Shown one piece after another: positions 61,886-64,000 of a DNA stretch of 64,000 nt (position 1 is the first letter of the stretch; the number at the start of each line of letters is the position of its first letter). This DNA is from Chloroflexota bacterium. GTDB lineage: Bacteria > Chloroflexota > Anaerolineae > Anaerolineales > DRMV01. The translations under genes were made by a program, and so were the position numbers. The stretch spans positions 28,974 to 92,973 of the forward strand of contig DRMV01000037.1 of assembly GCA_011322445.1 (NCBI GenBank), read 5' to 3'. The notes beneath the pieces were generated by a model. That model did no database searches and was not told the origin of the DNA. It worked only from the letters and a program-made list of their open reading frames with translations.

Positions 61886-64000
61886 ATGACCAAGATCAAT
61901 TTGCGCGCCTATAACCGTCAGATCGGTGAACTGATCAATCGCGGGGCTTATGACGAAGCCATTGCCCACTGCCGGCACATTTTGGGGGTTTTCCCCAAAC
62001 ACGTGGAAACCTATCGGCTGCTGGGGAGCGCCTATTTGGAAGTGCAGCGTTACCAGGAAGCCGCCGATATTTTCCAGCGCGTGCTCGCTGCTGTGCCCGA
62101 TGATTTCGTAGCGCATTTTGCCCTGAGCAAAGTGCGCGAGCAGGCCGGCGATCGCAAGGCGGCACTCTGGCACATGGAGCGGGCTTTCGAGGTGCAGCCC
62201 TCGGCCCCTGCGGTGCAGGATGAATTGCGGCGCTTGTACGAGGCTGTAGAAGGGCTTGCGCCGCCCCGCCTGCGGCTGACGCGGGGGGCGTTGGCGCGGA
62301 TGTACCTGCGCAATGGCTTGAGCGCCCAGGCCGTGGCCGAATTGCGCTCTGCCCTGGCCGACGAGCCCCAACGTGCCGACCTGATGGCCCTTTTGGCTGA
62401 GGCCCTTTATCAGAACGGGCAGGCTGTGGAGGCGGCCAACATGGCGGCTTCCCTTTTGCGCAAACTGCCTTATTGCCTGCAGGCCAATCGTTTGATGGCG
62501 CGTGTGTTGGAAGAAACCGGTCGGGCGGAAGAAGCCAAGCCTTACTTGCAACGTCTGTATGCTCTTGACCCCTACGAGGCTTATTGCTCGCCTTCCCGCC
62601 CCACTGTTGACCTGGTGCCGGATGAGGCAGTGCAACTGGAGCAGTTGGAATGGATGCCGGAAATGGCCTCCCCCGCGGCCTGGGAAGAAGTGCCTGCCGA
62701 CCAACCGCTCGCCTCGGCGGAGGAGACACGCTCGTTGCCTTCCTGGTTTGGGGAGCCTGAAGGATTGGAAGAGCCTGCCGAGGCGGAGGAAGAGACCCCG
62801 GCGCTGGAATCGGCTGAACTACCGGATTGGCTGCAGGCGATGGCCCCTGGCGGCGAGGTGCCTGCCGAGGCCGCTTCTGAGGAAGACGAGGTGCTCGATG
62901 CCGACATTGACGAGGATTTCGCGGCCCTGTTGGGGGGTGTGGGAGCCTCGGAGGCTGAGGGGGCGGAAGGTCTGTCTTTGGAGGAATCGCCTTTGCCCGA
63001 CTGGTTGGCAGGTGTGGGGGAAGAGCCGGTGGAGGAAGGCGGTGCGGAGGCGACTGCCGAAGCGGAACTCCCCTTGCCGGAATGGTTGAGCGGGGCTGAG
63101 GAAACCACCACGGCCGCGCCTGAAAATGAGCCGGAACCCGCTGGGGGGGAAGCCGTGCCGGAATGGCTGGCGGGATTGAGCGAAGAAGTGTCTGCTGAGG
63201 CCGAGAGTGAAGGCGAAGAAGAACTGCCGGCATGGCTGACGGAAGTCGCGGCTGAGGAACCGCCGACGACCGAGACCGAAGCGGGCGAAGCCGAAGCGCC
63301 TGGGCCGAGCGCAGACGAGGCCCCTGCGCTGAGCGAAGCCGAAGCGGCTACCGAAGCGCCGCCGGAAGGCGAAGACGATGCCCTGGCGTGGCTGGAGAGC
63401 CTGGCGGCAAAGCACGGTGCGGCGGAAGAGGAACTGCTGACTGCGCCGGAAGCGCGGGTCGAGCAACCGCCGGAGTGGGTGGCGGAGATGGCCGAAAGTG
63501 CGGAGGAAGCGCCTTTGGAAGTCGAAGCGCCTGTGCTGAGCGAAGCCGAAGCACCGGTTGCCGAAGAAGCAGCGCCATCTCTCGAAGCCGAAGCGCCTGC
63601 GCTGAGCGCAGACGAAGCGGCTGCTGAAGCCCCGCCGGAAAGCGAAGACGATGCCCTGGCGTGGCTGGAGAGCTTGGCGGCAAAGCACGGTGCGGCGGAA
63701 GAGGAACTGCTGACTGCACCGGAAGCGCGGGTCGAGCAACCGCCGGAGTGGGTGGCGGAGATGGCCGAAAGTGCGGAGGAAGCGCCTTCGGAAGCCGAAG
63801 CGCCCGGACTGAGCGAAGCCGAAGCCCCTGTGCTGAGCGAAGCCGAAGCGCCTGCCGAAGAAGAAGTGCCGGAATGGCTGGCGGGATTGAGCGAAGAAGT
63901 GTCTGCTGAGGCCGAGAGTGAAGGCGAAGAAGAACTGCCGGCATGGCTGACGGAAGTCGCGGCTGAGGAACCGCCGACGACCGAGACCGAAGCGGGCGAA
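61886..64000 (+). CDS. TPR protein with acidic P-x-W-L repeats (runs off the right edge)
   Basis: At least 705 residues; the 3' end is outside the window. Residues about 1-230 contain TPR units (AYDEAIAHCRHILGVFPKHVETYRLLGSAYLEVQRY pattern), then a Glu/Ala-rich region with a recurring [LVA]-[PA]-x-W-[LV] motif: LPDWLQAM, LPDWLAGV, LPEWLSGA, VPEWLAGL, LPAWLTEV, ALAWLESL, PPEWVAEM. Spacers are acidic (LSEAEAP). Long stretches are near-identical at DNA level. ATG 61886 follows GGGAGAA. Function unknown; a scaffold or multivalent protein-binding role is inferred. Confidence 0.8.
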   Translation, partial: MTKINLRAYNRQIGELINRGAYDEAIAHCRHILGVFPKHVETYRLLGSAYLEVQRYQEAADIFQRVLAAVPDDFVAHFALSKVREQAGDRKAALWHMERAFEVQPSAPAVQDELRRLYEAVEGLAPPRLRLTRGALARMYLRNGLSAQAVAELRSALADEPQRADLMALLAEALYQNGQAVEAANMAASLLRKLPYCLQANRLMARVLEETGRAEEAKPYLQRLYALDPYEAYCSPSRPTVDLVPDEAVQLEQLEWMPEMASPAAWEEVPADQPLASAEETRSLPSWFGEPEGLEEPAEAEEETPALESAELPDWLQAMAPGGEVPAEAASEEDEVLDADIDEDFAALLGGVGASEAEGAEGLSLEESPLPDWLAGVGEEPVEEGGAEATAEAELPLPEWLSGAEETTTAAPENEPEPAGGEAVPEWLAGLSEEVSAEAESEGEEELPAWLTEVAAEEPPTTETEAGEAEAPGPSADEAPALSEAEAATEAPPEGEDDALAWLESLAAKHGAAEEELLTAPEARVEQPPEWVAEMAESAEEAPLEVEAPVLSEAEAPVAEEAAPSLEAEAPALSADEAAAEAPPESEDDALAWLESLAAKHGAAEEELLTAPEARVEQPPEWVAEMAESAEEAPSEAEAPGLSEAEAPVLSEAEAPAEEEVPEWLAGLSEEVSAEAESEGEEELPAWLTEVAAEEPPTTETEAGE
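63155..64000. repeat. Nested coding repeats in the TPR/acidic protein
   Basis: 63155-63289 recurs at 63866-64000, 135 identical bases, 711 bases apart (237 codons). Within it, 63371-63520 recurs at 63644-63793 with about two changes in the first 120 bases, 273 apart (91 codons). Spacings are multiples of three, so the frame is kept. Confidence 0.85.

Noticed and set aside
1..64000. tRNA, rRNA, tmRNA, CRISPR arrays, insertion sequences and prophage genes
   Set aside because: All gaps were read for tRNA-like cloverleaf ends, regular repeat-spacer arrays and terminal inverted repeats with transposase-like frames; none was found. A covariance-model search would be needed to exclude small RNAs.

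Overview
The window is a 64-kb piece of a GC-rich bacterial chromosome, most likely from a member of the Chloroflexota close to Anaerolineae. This is inferred from gene content: Thr/Pro-rich lipoproteins with an NBR1-type Ig domain, a stand-alone K+-independent proton-pumping pyrophosphatase, a PIN-TRAM membrane protein, a MoeA/periplasmic-binding fusion, paired DUF4491 genes and large TPR proteins with acidic repeats. No rRNA, tRNA, CRISPR, phage or transposase gene was recognised. I count 58 protein genes; two run off the ends (tyrS on the left, a TPR/acidic-repeat protein on the right).

Layout. 1-3.7 kb (mostly minus): tyrS, small membrane proteins, pcm, an HD protein and a site-2 protease. 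3.7-16.7 kb (mostly plus): DUF951, an NBR1-Ig lipoprotein, a phosphodiesterase, radC, an M23 peptidase, a PTS-EIIC/EAL fusion, an epimerase, a GH13 glucosidase and an HD-GYP protein. 16.7-26.7 kb: a DsbA-like protein, an SDR, a GH31 glucosidase, tatC, a 1007-aa GH13 protein and tlyA. 26.7-30 kb: a Zur-like operon (regulator, znuA, znuC, znuB) under a promoter with a Fur/Zur-type box. 30-39.3 kb: PIN-TRAM, cysS, rlmB, an MBL hydrolase, two moeA genes, a response regulator and bcp. 39.4-45.1 kb (minus): tatA, rpiB, tkt, secF, secD. 45.2-50.4 kb: nicotinamidase-like and nicotinate phosphoribosyltransferase genes flanking a beta-propeller lipoprotein. 50.4-64 kb: YtxH, DUF1385, a tagless encapsulated-ferritin homologue, an M20 dipeptidase, folC-lon, hppA and the TPR protein.

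How the genes work together. Glycan use is served by GH13, GH31 and a second GH13. Zinc uptake is one operon. NAD salvage is pncA-like plus pncB. Export is served by secDF, tatC and tatA, the last two far apart. Two c-di-GMP phosphodiesterase classes (EAL and HD-GYP) lie within 6.5 kb with no GGDEF gene in view.

Most unusual points. (1) A 672-aa membrane protein joins a cellobiose-type PTS EIIC domain, which has lost the conserved His and Glu of the transporter, to an apparently intact EAL phosphodiesterase: a candidate sugar-sensing c-di-GMP receptor. (2) A degenerate octamer repeat, YGACYNNN, occurs at three intergenic sites and overlaps the stop codon of the upstream gene at two. (3) An encapsulated-ferritin homologue has no encapsulin-targeting tail. 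(4) Several genes have a -10 box exactly 7 bases before the ATG and are predicted leaderless. (5) An attenuator-like structure lies just upstream of tyrS. (6) The right-end TPR protein carries near-identical DNA repeats and a recurring P-x-W-L motif.
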